Source: Streptomyces ruber
Lineage (GTDB): Bacteria > Actinomycetota > Actinomycetes > Streptomycetales > Streptomycetaceae
DNA: 64,000 nt
Assembly (NCBI RefSeq): GCF_014648075.1
Contig: NZ_BMQK01000009.1
Location: 62,001 to 126,000, forward strand
Direction: 5' to 3'
The position numbers and the translations under genes were made by a program. Of this stretch, positions 30,596 to 38,172 are shown in pieces. Every line of letters begins with the position of its first letter. Position 1 is the first letter of the stretch. Below the pieces are notes generated by a model. That model searched no databases. It had not been told where the DNA came from and worked only from the letters and a program-made list of their open reading frames with translations.

Positions 30596-32146
30596 TCACT
30601 GCGAGCCCCGGAAGCCCGGCCCCTCCACGATCAGCCCCGCGACCAGCGCGCCCGACATGCCCGCGTGCGGCAGGCCGCCGCCCGGGTGCGCCCAGCCGCC
30701 GGCCAGGTACAGGCCGGGCAGGCGGGTGGTGTTGCCCGGGAGCAGGAAGCGGCCGTCCGCCGCGGCGAACGCGGGCGGCGGCACGGCACCGTCCGCGGCG
30801 CCCGTCTCGTGCGCGGTACGGGCGGGGGTGCGCACCTCGCGCCACAGGAGACGCTCCCGCAGCCCCGGGACGGCGGTCTCCGCGGCCGTGACCAGGAGGT
30901 CCGCGAACCGCTCGGCCCGGCCGGGTTCCGCCCAGCCGGCCGTGGCCGGGGCCGCCGCCGACACGACCACCGACTCGTGCGCGCCGTCCGGCCGCAGGGC
31001 CGGGTCGTCCGGGCGCAGCACGGTGACCGTCGGCGGCGCGGCCATCGCCGGGATGCCGGTGCCGGCCGCACCGCCGAGGAAGTCGAGCTCCGCGACGCGG
31101 TCGGGTGTGTGCACGACCGTGCGGTGCGCCGCTCCCGCCTCCGGTGCGCCGCGCAGCGCCAGCAGCACGGTGAACCGCCCGGCCGGCGCGGGCCCGCGGC
31201 CGGGCCGTACGTCGCCGTCCTCCTGCAGCGGGTGCTCCGTCAGCGACGCCACGCGCGCGGGGGGTATGCCCGCCACCACGTGGTCCGCCTCGGCCCTTTC
31301 TCCCCCAGGGCCGGAAGCCTGGGAGGTGCCCCCGTCGAGCTCCACCCCGGCGGCCCGCCCGTCCTTCTCGAGGATCCGGACGACCTCGGCGCCGAACACG
31401 AACTCCACCCGGCGCGCCCGGCACCGCTCGTACACGGCCCGCGCCAGCTCCCGCATGCCGCCGCGCACGTACCAGGTGCCGAAGGCGTGGTCCATGTACG
31501 GCAGCACGGCCGCGCTCGCCGGGGTGGTGCGGGGATCCAGGCCGTACGCGAGCGCGTGGCTGTCCAGCAGGGCGGTCAGCCGGTCGTCGCGCAGCTCCAG
31601 CTCGGCGATCCCGGCGAGCGTGCCCGCGCGCCGGGTGCGCAGCAGCCGCTTGTGCGGCACGGCCGGGTACGGCTCGCGCTCGGCCAGCACCTGCCAGTCG
31701 GGCCAGAGGGGCTCCTCCAGGAGCGGCCGCCGGGTCCGGTCCCAGGCATCGCGCGCCCGCACCAGGAAGTCGCCCCACCGGTCGCCGGCCCCCGAGCCGA
31801 GCGCCGTGTTCAGCGCGTCGACCACGCCCGCGCGCGAGGCGTTCGGCAGCCGGACGTCCGTGCCGTCCGGGAACACGTGCCGCGCGGCCGGGTCCACCTG
31901 GACCAGGTCGACGCAGGCTTCCAGCGGCTGCTTGCCCGTCTTCAGGAACAGGTCCCGGTAGACGGCGGGCAGCGGCAGCAGACCGGGGCCGGTGTCGAAC
32001 GCGAAACCGTCCCGCTCGAAGCGGCCCACGGCCCCGCCGTACGTCTCCGACCGCTCGTACACCACCACCCGGTGGCCCGCGACGGCCAGCCGGGCGGCGG
32101 CCGCCATCGACCCCAACCCGGCTCCGATCACCGCAATCCGTGCCAT
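30596..32146 (-). CDS. Phytoene-desaturase-family FAD-dependent oxidoreductase
   Basis: A 516-residue flavoprotein of the carotenoid desaturase/isomerase family. The FAD motif is IAVIGAGLGSMAAAARLA. The family signature ERSETYGGAVGRFERDGF (key residues YGGAVGRF) follows, then FDTGPGLLPLP, the central YVRGGMRELARAV, and the C-terminal FAD motif GLYLAGGWAHPGGGLPHAGMSG (key residues GGWAHPGGGLP). Members desaturate carotenoids, but others act on unrelated lipids; no other carotenoid gene is present here. The start codon lies 6 nt after TAAAGT and has no ribosome site. Around residue 275 the chain contains SQASGPGGERAEAD, encoded by an in-frame mobile-type mini-repeat, which appears to be an insertion in a surface loop. 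Confidence 0.85.
   Translation of the reverse strand: MARIAVIGAGLGSMAAAARLAVAGHRVVVYERSETYGGAVGRFERDGFAFDTGPGLLPLPAVYRDLFLKTGKQPLEACVDLVQVDPAARHVFPDGTDVRLPNASRAGVVDALNTALGSGAGDRWGDFLVRARDAWDRTRRPLLEEPLWPDWQVLAEREPYPAVPHKRLLRTRRAGTLAGIAELELRDDRLTALLDSHALAYGLDPRTTPASAAVLPYMDHAFGTWYVRGGMRELARAVYERCRARRVEFVFGAEVVRILEKDGRAAGVELDGGTSQASGPGGERAEADHVVAGIPPARVASLTEHPLQEDGDVRPGRGPAPAGRFTVLLALRGAPEAGAAHRTVVHTPDRVAELDFLGGAAGTGIPAMAAPPTVTVLRPDDPALRPDGAHESVVVSAAAPATAGWAEPGRAERFADLLVTAAETAVPGLRERLLWREVRTPARTAHETGAADGAVPPPAFAAADGRFLLPGNTTRLPGLYLAGGWAHPGGGLPHAGMSGALVAGLIVEGPGFRGSQ
31299..31333. repeat. Streptomyces-type 35-bp mini-repeat inserted within a gene
   Basis: The element reads, in key parts, TCTCCCCCAGG...CCTGGGAGGTGCCCCC, with a 6-bp inverted repeat CCCAGG/CCTGGG. 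I recall this CTCCCCCAG-(variable loop)-CTGGGAGGTGCCCCC pattern as a very common dispersed repeat in Streptomyces genomes, often in intergenic regions. Here it lies in frame inside the desaturase-like gene. The copy number cannot be judged from this window, where I see only one copy. Confidence 0.6.
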
Positions 32147-32152
32147 GCCGCG

Positions 32153-32158
32153 ACTTTA
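32153..32158 (-). promoter_or_regulatory. -10 box of a leaderless promoter for the phytoene-desaturase-like gene
   Basis: On the minus strand TAAAGT is 6 nt before the ATG, with no ribosome site. Confidence 0.6.
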
Positions 32159-32241
32159 TCGGCCCCCGCCGACAGCCCGTCCGGGACCCCGGCGGGGAGC
32201 GGCGGCCGCCCCCGGCCCGGCATGGGGGCGAGCGCGCAGAT

Positions 32242-32259
32242 CTAGGTACGGGTACCTAG
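32242..32259. promoter_or_regulatory. Perfect 18-bp palindrome CTAGGTAC-GG-GTACCTAG
   Basis: Eight-bp perfect arms surround two bases about 96 bp upstream of the desaturase-like gene start. The layout (TAGGTAC-N2-GTACCTA) is like the MacR box as I remember it (TGAGTAC-N2-GTACTCA), agreeing at five of seven positions per arm. It could be a MacR-family or MerR-family operator. Confidence 0.6.
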
Positions 32260-32428
32260 CCGACGAGATGAGTACGCGCGCGGATGGGGTCCGACCTGCG
32301 CTGACGAGAGAGTGGGGGCACGGAAAGGGGCGCGGCTCCGGCACCGCCGACACGGGGCGGCGGAACGGTGCGCGCCCTTGACCGCTCCTTCCGCCGGTGA
32401 GTCCGACGAGTCGGCGGGAGCGAGGCAC

Positions 32429-32503
32429 GGGGGAGACCGGGGGGATCGGAGGGACCGGGGAGACCGCACGGGGGAGCGGGGAGAACCCGGGGGGAACGGG
32501 GGG
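32429..32503 (+). other. Two adjacent G-quadruplex-type motifs
   Basis: G-runs of 5, 6, 3 and 4 with loops of 3-6 nt (32429-32460) and G-runs of 5, 4, 6 and 6 with loops of 3-7 nt (32470-32503) stand on the plus strand just downstream of the TetR gene (which is on the minus strand). Both satisfy the usual four-run G4 rule. Confidence 0.6.
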
Positions 32504-32566
32504 TACGGCGAAGCGCCGGTTCGGGGTGGCCCGCGGGGGACGGGCCGCAACGGACCGGCGTTTCCG

Positions 32567-33199
32567 TCAGCGGCCGCCGCTCACCCGCCCCTGGAGCAGC
32601 CGGGACAGCGCCGCGTGCACGTCGTCCAGGGAGCGCTCCGGCTGGAACGCCTGCCAGTCCAGGGCGGCCACCAGCACCATGCCGACCAGCGCGGCCGCGG
32701 TCAGCGGGATGTCGAGCTCCTCGCTGAACTCACCGCCGGCCACGCCCGCGCGCAGCACGTCCTCGACGACCGCGACCGCCTCCTGCCGCACCACCAGCAG
32801 CGTGGACTGCCAGGCCCGGTTGGTGCGCCACAGCTCGGCCACGTACAGCTGGGTGAAGGCCGGGTAGCGGTCGATGAACACGAGCCCCGCGCGGACCATC
32901 GCGTCCAGGGCGTCGACCCTGCTCCCGCCCTCCTCGGCGGTGCGCTCGGCAGCCTGGCGGAGGGAGGCGGTGAGGAGGCCCACGCCGTGCCGGAGGAGCT
33001 CCTCGAAGAGGACCGACTTGCTGGCGAAGTTGTAGTAGACGGTGCCCTTCGCGACTCCCGCGCGCTCGGCGATCTCGTCGACCGTGGTGGCGGAGAACCC
33101 CTGTTCCGCGATGAGGGTGACGGCGGCCTCGTAGAGCTTCTGCCGGGTCGCCTCGCGACGGCTGCTGCCGCCGCTCCCCGGGTCGGGCTTGCGTTCCAT
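32567..33199 (-). CDS. TetR-family transcriptional regulator
   Basis: A 210-residue repressor. The N-terminal helix-turn-helix is AAVTLIAEQGFSATTVDEIA followed by AGVAKGTVYYNFASKSVLFE (both typical of TetR). The C-terminal ligand domain resembles the TetR_C classes with FIDRYPAFTQLYVAELWR. It is the last gene of the ATPase-Pip-TetR operon, 35 bp after the Pip gene, so the repressor is co-expressed with the transporter-like genes. The palindrome at the operon promoter is its likely operator, giving autoregulation. The ATG start is used; a GTG five codons upstream is also possible since neither has a strong ribosome site. Confidence 0.9.
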   Translation of the reverse strand: MERKPDPGSGGSSRREATRQKLYEAAVTLIAEQGFSATTVDEIAERAGVAKGTVYYNFASKSVLFEELLRHGVGLLTASLRQAAERTAEEGGSRVDALDAMVRAGLVFIDRYPAFTQLYVAELWRTNRAWQSTLLVVRQEAVAVVEDVLRAGVAGGEFSEELDIPLTAAALVGMVLVAALDWQAFQPERSLDDVHAALSRLLQGRVSGGR

Positions 33200-33234
33200 G
33201 GCGTCGATTCTCACAGCAGACGGCGGCGGCGCGG

Positions 33235-35319
33235 TCACAGGCTCAGCTCCGGGTGCAGCCGGTCGAGGGTCCACACCTGCCTGCGGCGGGCCGCCAGGGT
33301 GGTCAGCGCGAGGGCGGCCGCCGTGAAGACCGCGAGCACCGCGCACGCCTCCCAGACCGGTCCCGTACCCCCGCCCGTGATGAGCCTCCTGAGGGCGTCG
33401 ACGACGTGACTCATCGGCAGGAAGGGGTGGATCGCGTTGAAGAAGCCCGGACTGGTCTGCACGGGATACGTGCCGCCGGCGGACGTCAGCTGGAGCATCA
33501 GGAACGCGAGCACCAGGATGCGGCCCGCCGCCCCGAAGCGCGCGTTCAGCCATTGCACGAGCGCCGCGAAGCACGCCGTCACCAGGAACAGGAAGCCCAC
33601 CGTCCCGGCCGCCCGGACCATCCGCAGGCCCACCGCCCAGTGCAGCACGGCCATCAGGGCGGTCACCTGGAGCAGCCCCAGGGCGACCACGGGCAGCCAG
33701 CCCGCCAGCGCGATCCGCCACGCCGGGGCGCCCGCCGCGAGCGCGCGCCGGTTGAGCGGCGGGATCAGCATGTACGCCACCATCGCGCCCACCCACAGGG
33801 ACAGCGGGATGAAGTACGGGGCGAAGCCGGTGCCGTAGTTGGGTGCCTTGTGCAGGTCACCGGTGACCAGCCGCACCGGGTCGGCCATCACCTCGGTGCG
33901 CCGGTCGCGGTCGTCCTCGTCGTAGTCGGGGATCCTGCCGACGCCGTCGTGCAGTCCGCCCGCGAGCTCCGCGGAGCCGTCGGCCAGCCGGTACAGGCCC
34001 CCTTCGAGATCGGTCGCGCCGGTCGCGAGCTCGCCGACCCCCGTGTCGAGGTCCGCCGCGCCCTCCTGTGCCGTGCCGAGACCGGTGTGCAGCGTCTTCG
34101 CGCCCCGGGCGACCTTCGCGGCGCCCTCGTTGAGCGCCTCGACCTCGGCCACCGCGTCGTCGAGGTCCTCGGAGAGGTGGGGCGCCGCCTCGGCGAGGGC
34201 CCTGGCCTGCCGTTCGAACGCGGCGAGGTCCTCGTCGAGGGCCTTCATGTCGCCGTCGTACTTCCGCACCAGGGTGTCCACGTCCGCGGCGAGCGCCGCG
34301 GCGTCGGCCGCCGCGTCCCTGGCCTTCTCCAGGTCGTCGCAGGCGGGGTCGGGTGCGGGCTGCCGCTCGCAGCGCCCGGCGTGGATCTCGTCGAGGGTCT
34401 CGGCGGCCGTGCGGGTGCCGCTCGCCGCCTTTGGGGCGGTCTTCACGAACGCGTCGAGGTGCTCGCGGATCCCGCCCGCCGCGTCCGCCACGAGGTCCGC
34501 GGTGTCCGCGATGGTCCGGCCGTTCTCCGCGAGGAAGGGGCGAACCTGGTCCGCCGCGCCGCCGACCTTGTCGGCGAGCGCCTGGGTGCCCGCCGCGACC
34601 TGCGCGGAGCCCTTCTCCAGATCGCCGGCCCCGCTGTCCAGCTTGGTCAGCCCGGCCGACAGGTCCCCGCTGCCCTCCTTGGCGTCCGCCAGCCCGTCCG
34701 CGAGGTCCCTGGAGCCCCGCTCGGCCTGCCCGATGCCGCCCTTGAGGTCGTCGGCCCCCTCGGCGGCCTTCCGCGTCTCGTCGTGGAGGCCGGAGAACGA
34801 GATGAAGATCCGGTCCAGGAACGAGCGCGAGGCCTTGGTGGACGCGGCGGTGCGCACCTCGGCGAACACCGTCCGGGAGATCTGCCCGACGATGTAGTTG
34901 TTGGCGTCGTTCGTCCGCACCTGCAGGGCGCCGGTCGCGGGACTGTCGCCGGAGCTGGAGGCGATCCGCTCGCTGAAGTCCGGCGGCACGGTCAGCGACA
35001 GGTAGTACCTGCCGTCCTCGACGCCCGCGCGCGCGTCGGCGGCGCTCACCTCGTGCCAGTCGAAGACCTCGCTGTCGCGCAGCCGCTCGGTGATGTCGTC
35101 GCCCGCCGTCAGCCTCTCCCCGTCCGCCGTGGCCCCCTCGTCCTCGTTCACCAGGGCCACGGGCACCCGGTCCAGACGGCCGTACGGGTCCCAGAAGGAC
35201 CACAGGTACAGGGCTCCGTACAGCAGCGGCAGCAGCAGGAGCGCGACCAGCGCCGCGCGCGGGAGCCTGCCCCGGCCGAACCGCCGGAGCTCAAGTGCGG
35301 CCAGCTTCGGCGAGCGCAT
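33235..35319 (-). CDS. YhgE/Pip (phage infection protein)-type membrane protein
   Basis: A 694-residue protein with the YhgE/Pip architecture. One N-terminal membrane helix (LVALLLLPLLYGALYLW) is followed by the conserved VPVALVNEDEG and the large extracellular region (residues about 50-500). That region contains many heptad-like repeats of the Ala/Asp/Gly/Leu type (for example GAGDLEKGSAQVAAG), predicting long coiled coils with two cysteines (CERQPAPDPAC). Five or six C-terminal helices form an ABC-2-like permease domain with YPVQTSPGFFNAIHPFLPM (key residues FNAIHPFLPM). It overlaps the ATPase gene by 29 bp and has AAGGAG before its ATG. In Lactococcus Pip is a phage receptor; in actinomycetes the role is unknown. 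With its ATPase it probably forms an exporter or envelope tension device. Confidence 0.9.
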   Translation of the reverse strand: MRSPKLAALELRRFGRGRLPRAALVALLLLPLLYGALYLWSFWDPYGRLDRVPVALVNEDEGATADGERLTAGDDITERLRDSEVFDWHEVSAADARAGVEDGRYYLSLTVPPDFSERIASSSGDSPATGALQVRTNDANNYIVGQISRTVFAEVRTAASTKASRSFLDRIFISFSGLHDETRKAAEGADDLKGGIGQAERGSRDLADGLADAKEGSGDLSAGLTKLDSGAGDLEKGSAQVAAGTQALADKVGGAADQVRPFLAENGRTIADTADLVADAAGGIREHLDAFVKTAPKAASGTRTAAETLDEIHAGRCERQPAPDPACDDLEKARDAAADAAALAADVDTLVRKYDGDMKALDEDLAAFERQARALAEAAPHLSEDLDDAVAEVEALNEGAAKVARGAKTLHTGLGTAQEGAADLDTGVGELATGATDLEGGLYRLADGSAELAGGLHDGVGRIPDYDEDDRDRRTEVMADPVRLVTGDLHKAPNYGTGFAPYFIPLSLWVGAMVAYMLIPPLNRRALAAGAPAWRIALAGWLPVVALGLLQVTALMAVLHWAVGLRMVRAAGTVGFLFLVTACFAALVQWLNARFGAAGRILVLAFLMLQLTSAGGTYPVQTSPGFFNAIHPFLPMSHVVDALRRLITGGGTGPVWEACAVLAVFTAAALALTTLAARRRQVWTLDRLHPELSL

Positions 35320-36178
35320 CCGCCGTCTCCTTGTCGTCGTCCGGAAGGGCCGGATCGTCGTCGTCCGGAAGGGCCGGATCGTCGTCGTCCGGGAGGGCCG
35401 GATCGTCGTCGCCGTCCGGGAGGGTCAGGACGTGAAGGGGGCTCCCGGTGCCCCCGACGTCTTCAGGGGCCTCGCTGCACACCGCCAGCACCGTGGTCCC
35501 GGCCGCGGCGACGGACGCCAGCAGGGACCATGCCGCCGCCCGTTCGGCGCCCGCGAGCTTCAGGTCGGTGTCGTCCACGCCGAGGAGCAGCGGCCGGCCG
35601 ATCAGCGCGAGCGCCACGGACAGCCGCAGCGCCTCCAGCCGTCCGAGGTCGCGTACGGCGGTACGGCCGCCCTTGGGCAGCGCCCCGCGGTCGAGTCCGG
35701 CGGCGGCCAGGGCCTCGTCGACCCGTGGATCCGCCGCGGCAGCCCGGCCGCCCCGGAGCCGCAGCAGTCCGTGCAGCGCGCCCCGGACCGATCCGCCGAA
35801 CCGCCGCTGCAGCAACACGCGTTCGCGCAGGTGCTCGTCGACGGTCAGGGCGGGGTCCAGATCGGTGACGCCGGGGACGTGGGCGAGCGCGCTGACGCGG
35901 CGTACGGCCGCCATGTGCCGGGGCAGCCGGTGCGGGCCGACCTTCGCACGCCCCTCGGTGGGCCTCATCCGGCCGGTGAGCGCCAGCAGCAGGCATGTAC
36001 GGCCGGAACCTGACGGACCCTCAATGACGATGAGTGATCCCGCCTCCGCGTGGAACCCGATGTTCCGGAACACCCGGCCGCGCGGCCCCTTCAGCCCGAG
36101 TCCGTCGGCCTCCACGGTGACTCCGGTGGTGCGGGTGCCGGCGCCGGTGCCGTCCGCCGGCTCGTGAGGCCCGTCCAT
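35291..36178 (-). CDS. Degenerate ABC-type ATP-binding protein paired with the Pip protein
   Basis: A 295-residue ABC-domain protein in which the key motifs are altered. The Walker A region reads EGPSGSGRTCLLLALTG, with Arg in place of the catalytic Lys. The place of the LSGGQ signature reads VRDLGRLEALRLSVALA, without the SGGQ. The Walker B region reads RPLLLGVDDTDL instead of LLLDEP. The overall order and spacing still match an ABC ATPase. ATP hydrolysis may be weak or absent, or this family may use a different chemistry. The C-terminal tail is made of acidic DPALPDDD repeats. AAGGGGGG precedes the ATG. It is the first gene of the operon, directly downstream of the 26-bp palindrome. Confidence 0.82.
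   Translation of the reverse strand: MDGPHEPADGTGAGTRTTGVTVEADGLGLKGPRGRVFRNIGFHAEAGSLIVIEGPSGSGRTCLLLALTGRMRPTEGRAKVGPHRLPRHMAAVRRVSALAHVPGVTDLDPALTVDEHLRERVLLQRRFGGSVRGALHGLLRLRGGRAAAADPRVDEALAAAGLDRGALPKGGRTAVRDLGRLEALRLSVALALIGRPLLLGVDDTDLKLAGAERAAAWSLLASVAAAGTTVLAVCSEAPEDVGGTGSPLHVLTLPDGDDDPALPDDDDPALPDDDDPALPDDDKETADALAEAGRT
35333..35420. repeat. 24-bp tandem repeat encoding the acidic tail of the ATPase
   Basis: Three complete units of GTCGTCGTCCGGAAGGGCC plus GGATC start at 35333, 35357 and 35381, followed by a diverged fourth unit. The third has one change. Each codes on the minus strand for DPALPDDD. The unit length keeps the frame, so copy number can change freely. Confidence 0.9.
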
Positions 36179-36198
36179 GTCCCCCCTTGCTGCTCACT

Positions 36199-36224
36199 TT
36201 TTGCACTGACTGGTCAGTGCAAAA
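36199..36224. promoter_or_regulatory. Perfect 26-bp palindromic operator of the ATPase-Pip-TetR operon
   Basis: Arms TTTTGCACTGAC and GTCAGTGCAAAA (12 bp each) surround TG. A minus-strand -10-like TAGGTT lies at 36234-36239, so the palindrome sits at or just after the transcription start of the operon. It is 129 bp before the divergent HEPN gene start. The AGTCAGT-like core is typical of TetR operators. It is the likely binding site of the operon's own TetR protein. Confidence 0.85.
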
Positions 36225-36352
36225 GCTACTCCGAACCTATGAACGGAGCAAAAGTCCAGGTCAGACCGGATTGTCAGTGCCGTACTCCACGATGGGCACA
36301 TACGGCAAGCCCATACAGGGCGTGCCGTCACGAAGACGACAGGAGGTTCGTC

Positions 36353-36910
36353 ATGGCCAGTCACCACGCAGCCGCCGCACGCCGGCGCCGCGCCACCGGC
36401 CCTGCCCCCTCACTGACCGGCCCGGCGGGCGACGTGCACCCCGTGCTCCGCCGGGCCACGGCCCCGCCCGCCGCCCTCGACCTGCTCACCCAGGCGCGCT
36501 CCGGCCTGGACGAGGCGACCGGGCTGGAGCTTCCCAACGAGCGGTACGCCACGGCCCACCTCGCCGCCCTGCGCACCGCCGCCGCCGTCCTCGCCGCACG
36601 TGGCCGCCCGGAGACCACCCCCCGACGCCGGGCCCGCATCAGGAGCGCCTGGGAAGTGCTCCCCGAGATCGCACCCGAACTGACCGAATGGAGCGCCCTG
36701 TTCGCCTCCGGGGCCCAGCGCCGCGCCCGCGCGGAGGCCGGCATCCGGGGCGCGGCGAGCGCCCGCGACGCCGACGACCTGATCCGCGACGTGGCGATGT
36801 TCCTCCGCATCGTCGAGCGCATGCTCATACTCCAGCCCGTCCTGCCGCAGCCGCGGCAGGACGGAAAGCCCGACGCGCCGGACCCGCGCGACGTACCGGA
36901 CGCGGGATGA
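36353..36910 (+). CDS. SAV_6107-type HEPN-domain protein
   Basis: A 185-residue all-helical protein that I recognise as the SAV_6107-like HEPN family of actinomycetes. The core runs through NERYATAHLAALRTAAAVLA, the helix ARIRSAWEVLPEIAPEL, and AEAGIRGAASARDADDLIRD (each given here as the key stretch). RYATAH has R-X4-H spacing like the RNase motif of active HEPN toxins, although its place in the first half is unusual for that motif, so activity is uncertain. AGGAGG is perfectly placed before the ATG. It is divergent from the ATPase-Pip-TetR operon and separated by the palindrome region. No antitoxin partner (for example an MNT nucleotidyltransferase) is adjacent. Confidence 0.75.
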   Translation: MASHHAAAARRRRATGPAPSLTGPAGDVHPVLRRATAPPAALDLLTQARSGLDEATGLELPNERYATAHLAALRTAAAVLAARGRPETTPRRRARIRSAWEVLPEIAPELTEWSALFASGAQRRARAEAGIRGAASARDADDLIRDVAMFLRIVERMLILQPVLPQPRQDGKPDAPDPRDVPDAG

Positions 36911-37058
36911 GGCGGGACGTGACGGCGATACGGGCGCTCCCCGGCTTCCCATTAGGGTGGGACACCCGTACGCTCCGCCGCGGCCACCCGGCACGGGCGG
37001 AGGCATTTCCATCGCTCCGCCGCACAGCAGGCGGTGCCGCGCCGAGGAGTCAACTGCC

Positions 37059-37877
37059 GTGTCGGACCCCATGCGCCCACCCGTCTCCCACCCTCGACCG
37101 ACGTCGCTCCGCTCCGACCCCTCCCGGCCCCGCGCCTCCCTCCGTACCGCCGTGGTCTGGGAGGTCCTGAAGGACGCGCTCGACCGCCGTGCCAAGGCCG
37201 CGGGGGACGGGGCGCACGGCGCCCGCGGCCTCGACGTGCTGGACACCGGCGGCGGCAGCGGCAACTTCGCGGTGCCCGTGGCCCGCCTCGGGCACCGCGT
37301 CACCGTCGTCGACCCCAGCCCCAACGCCCTCTTCGCGCTGGAGCGCCGCGCCGCCGAGGCCGGCGTGGCCGACCGGGTACGGGGCGTGCAGGGAGACGCG
37401 CACGGCCTCTTCGACGTCGTCGAGCGCGGCGGGTACGACGCGGTGCTGTGCCACGGGGTCCTGGAGTACGTGGACGACCCCGCCGAGGGCCTCGGCAACG
37501 CGGTCGCCGCGCTGCGCCCCGGGGGCCTGCTCAGCCTGCTCGCCGCGGGCCTCGGCGGAGCCGTGCTGGCGCGGGCCCTCGCGGGGCACTTCACGGAGGC
37601 CAGGCGGGCGCTCGACGACCCGGACGGACGCTGGGGCGAGGGCGACCCCGTCCCGCACCGTTTCACGGCCGAGCAGCTCACCGCCCTCGTCGAGGGTGCG
37701 GGCCTCACGGTCGCCGCCGTGCACGGCGTACGGGTCTTCGCCGACCTGGTCCCGGGCGTGCTCGTGGACACCGAGCCGGGCGCCATGGACGCGCTGCTGA
37801 AGCTGGAGGCCGCGGCGGCCGAACTGCCCGCCTTCCACTCCGTGGCCACGCAGCTCCACGTGCTCGGTGAGGCGTGA
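37059..37877 (+). CDS. SAM-dependent class I methyltransferase
   Basis: A 272-residue methyltransferase. Motif I is VLDTGGGSGNFAVPVARLG, the acidic end of strand 2 is VTVVDPSPNALFAL, motif II/III is YDAVLCHGVLEYVDDP, and LRPGGLLSLLAAG is the post-I strand. It resembles the ubiquinone/tRNA-methyltransferase (CmoA/UbiE-like) group, but the substrate is not evident. The GTG start has GAGGAG 9 nt upstream. It is 148 bp after the HEPN gene and 295 bp before the DUF3040 gene, in the same direction as both. Confidence 0.88.
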   Translation: MSDPMRPPVSHPRPTSLRSDPSRPRASLRTAVVWEVLKDALDRRAKAAGDGAHGARGLDVLDTGGGSGNFAVPVARLGHRVTVVDPSPNALFALERRAAEAGVADRVRGVQGDAHGLFDVVERGGYDAVLCHGVLEYVDDPAEGLGNAVAALRPGGLLSLLAAGLGGAVLARALAGHFTEARRALDDPDGRWGEGDPVPHRFTAEQLTALVEGAGLTVAAVHGVRVFADLVPGVLVDTEPGAMDALLKLEAAAAELPAFHSVATQLHVLGEA

Positions 37878-38172
37878 GATACGGCCGGGGTTCGGCCCGT
37901 CCGCGCCGGCGCAGCGCTGATCAGGGGCTCGTCCGCAGATGGAGTACGCCACAGCCCCTCCGATCGGGCGTCCGGAGCCGTATGATCGAGGGAGACCGTT
38001 CGGCATGACGGGCCGGTCGCTGGGGAATCCACACCTCAGTGAACCGGAGTGCCATGACGGGTCACGGTTGGCGAATTGGCGTAGAGGGGCGGGTTTCACG
38101 GGGGCGATTCCCTGCCTATCCTGAAGAGGACCCCCCGGGTCGCCCCGGCGACCGCACGATGAGGAGGACTCC

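Larger units (their letters stand above)
32147..32566. other. 420-bp region without a convincing gene
   Basis: The region between the desaturase-like gene and the TetR gene holds the leaderless promoter, the 18-bp palindrome at 32242-32259, and two G-rich quadruplex-type motifs at 32429-32503. Open frames here (for example a 37-codon one from 32268) have low-complexity Gly/Arg products and no ribosome site, so I do not call a gene. Confidence 0.6.

Noticed and set aside
31299-31333. Possible insertion sequence end
   Set aside because: There is no transposase, no target duplication and only 35 bp; it fits a dispersed mini-repeat better.
32268-32381. 37-codon frame next to the 18-bp palindrome
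   Set aside because: Gly/Arg-rich product, no ribosome site; probably chance.
36907-37059. Possible small gene between the HEPN and methyltransferase genes
   Set aside because: An ATG-initiated frame overlaps the HEPN stop but has no ribosome site and no coding bias; the stretch has a TTAGGGT promoter-like sequence instead.
37939-38124. 61-codon frame upstream of the DUF3040 gene
   Set aside because: No ribosome site, no conserved features, and it lies in the promoter region of the next gene.
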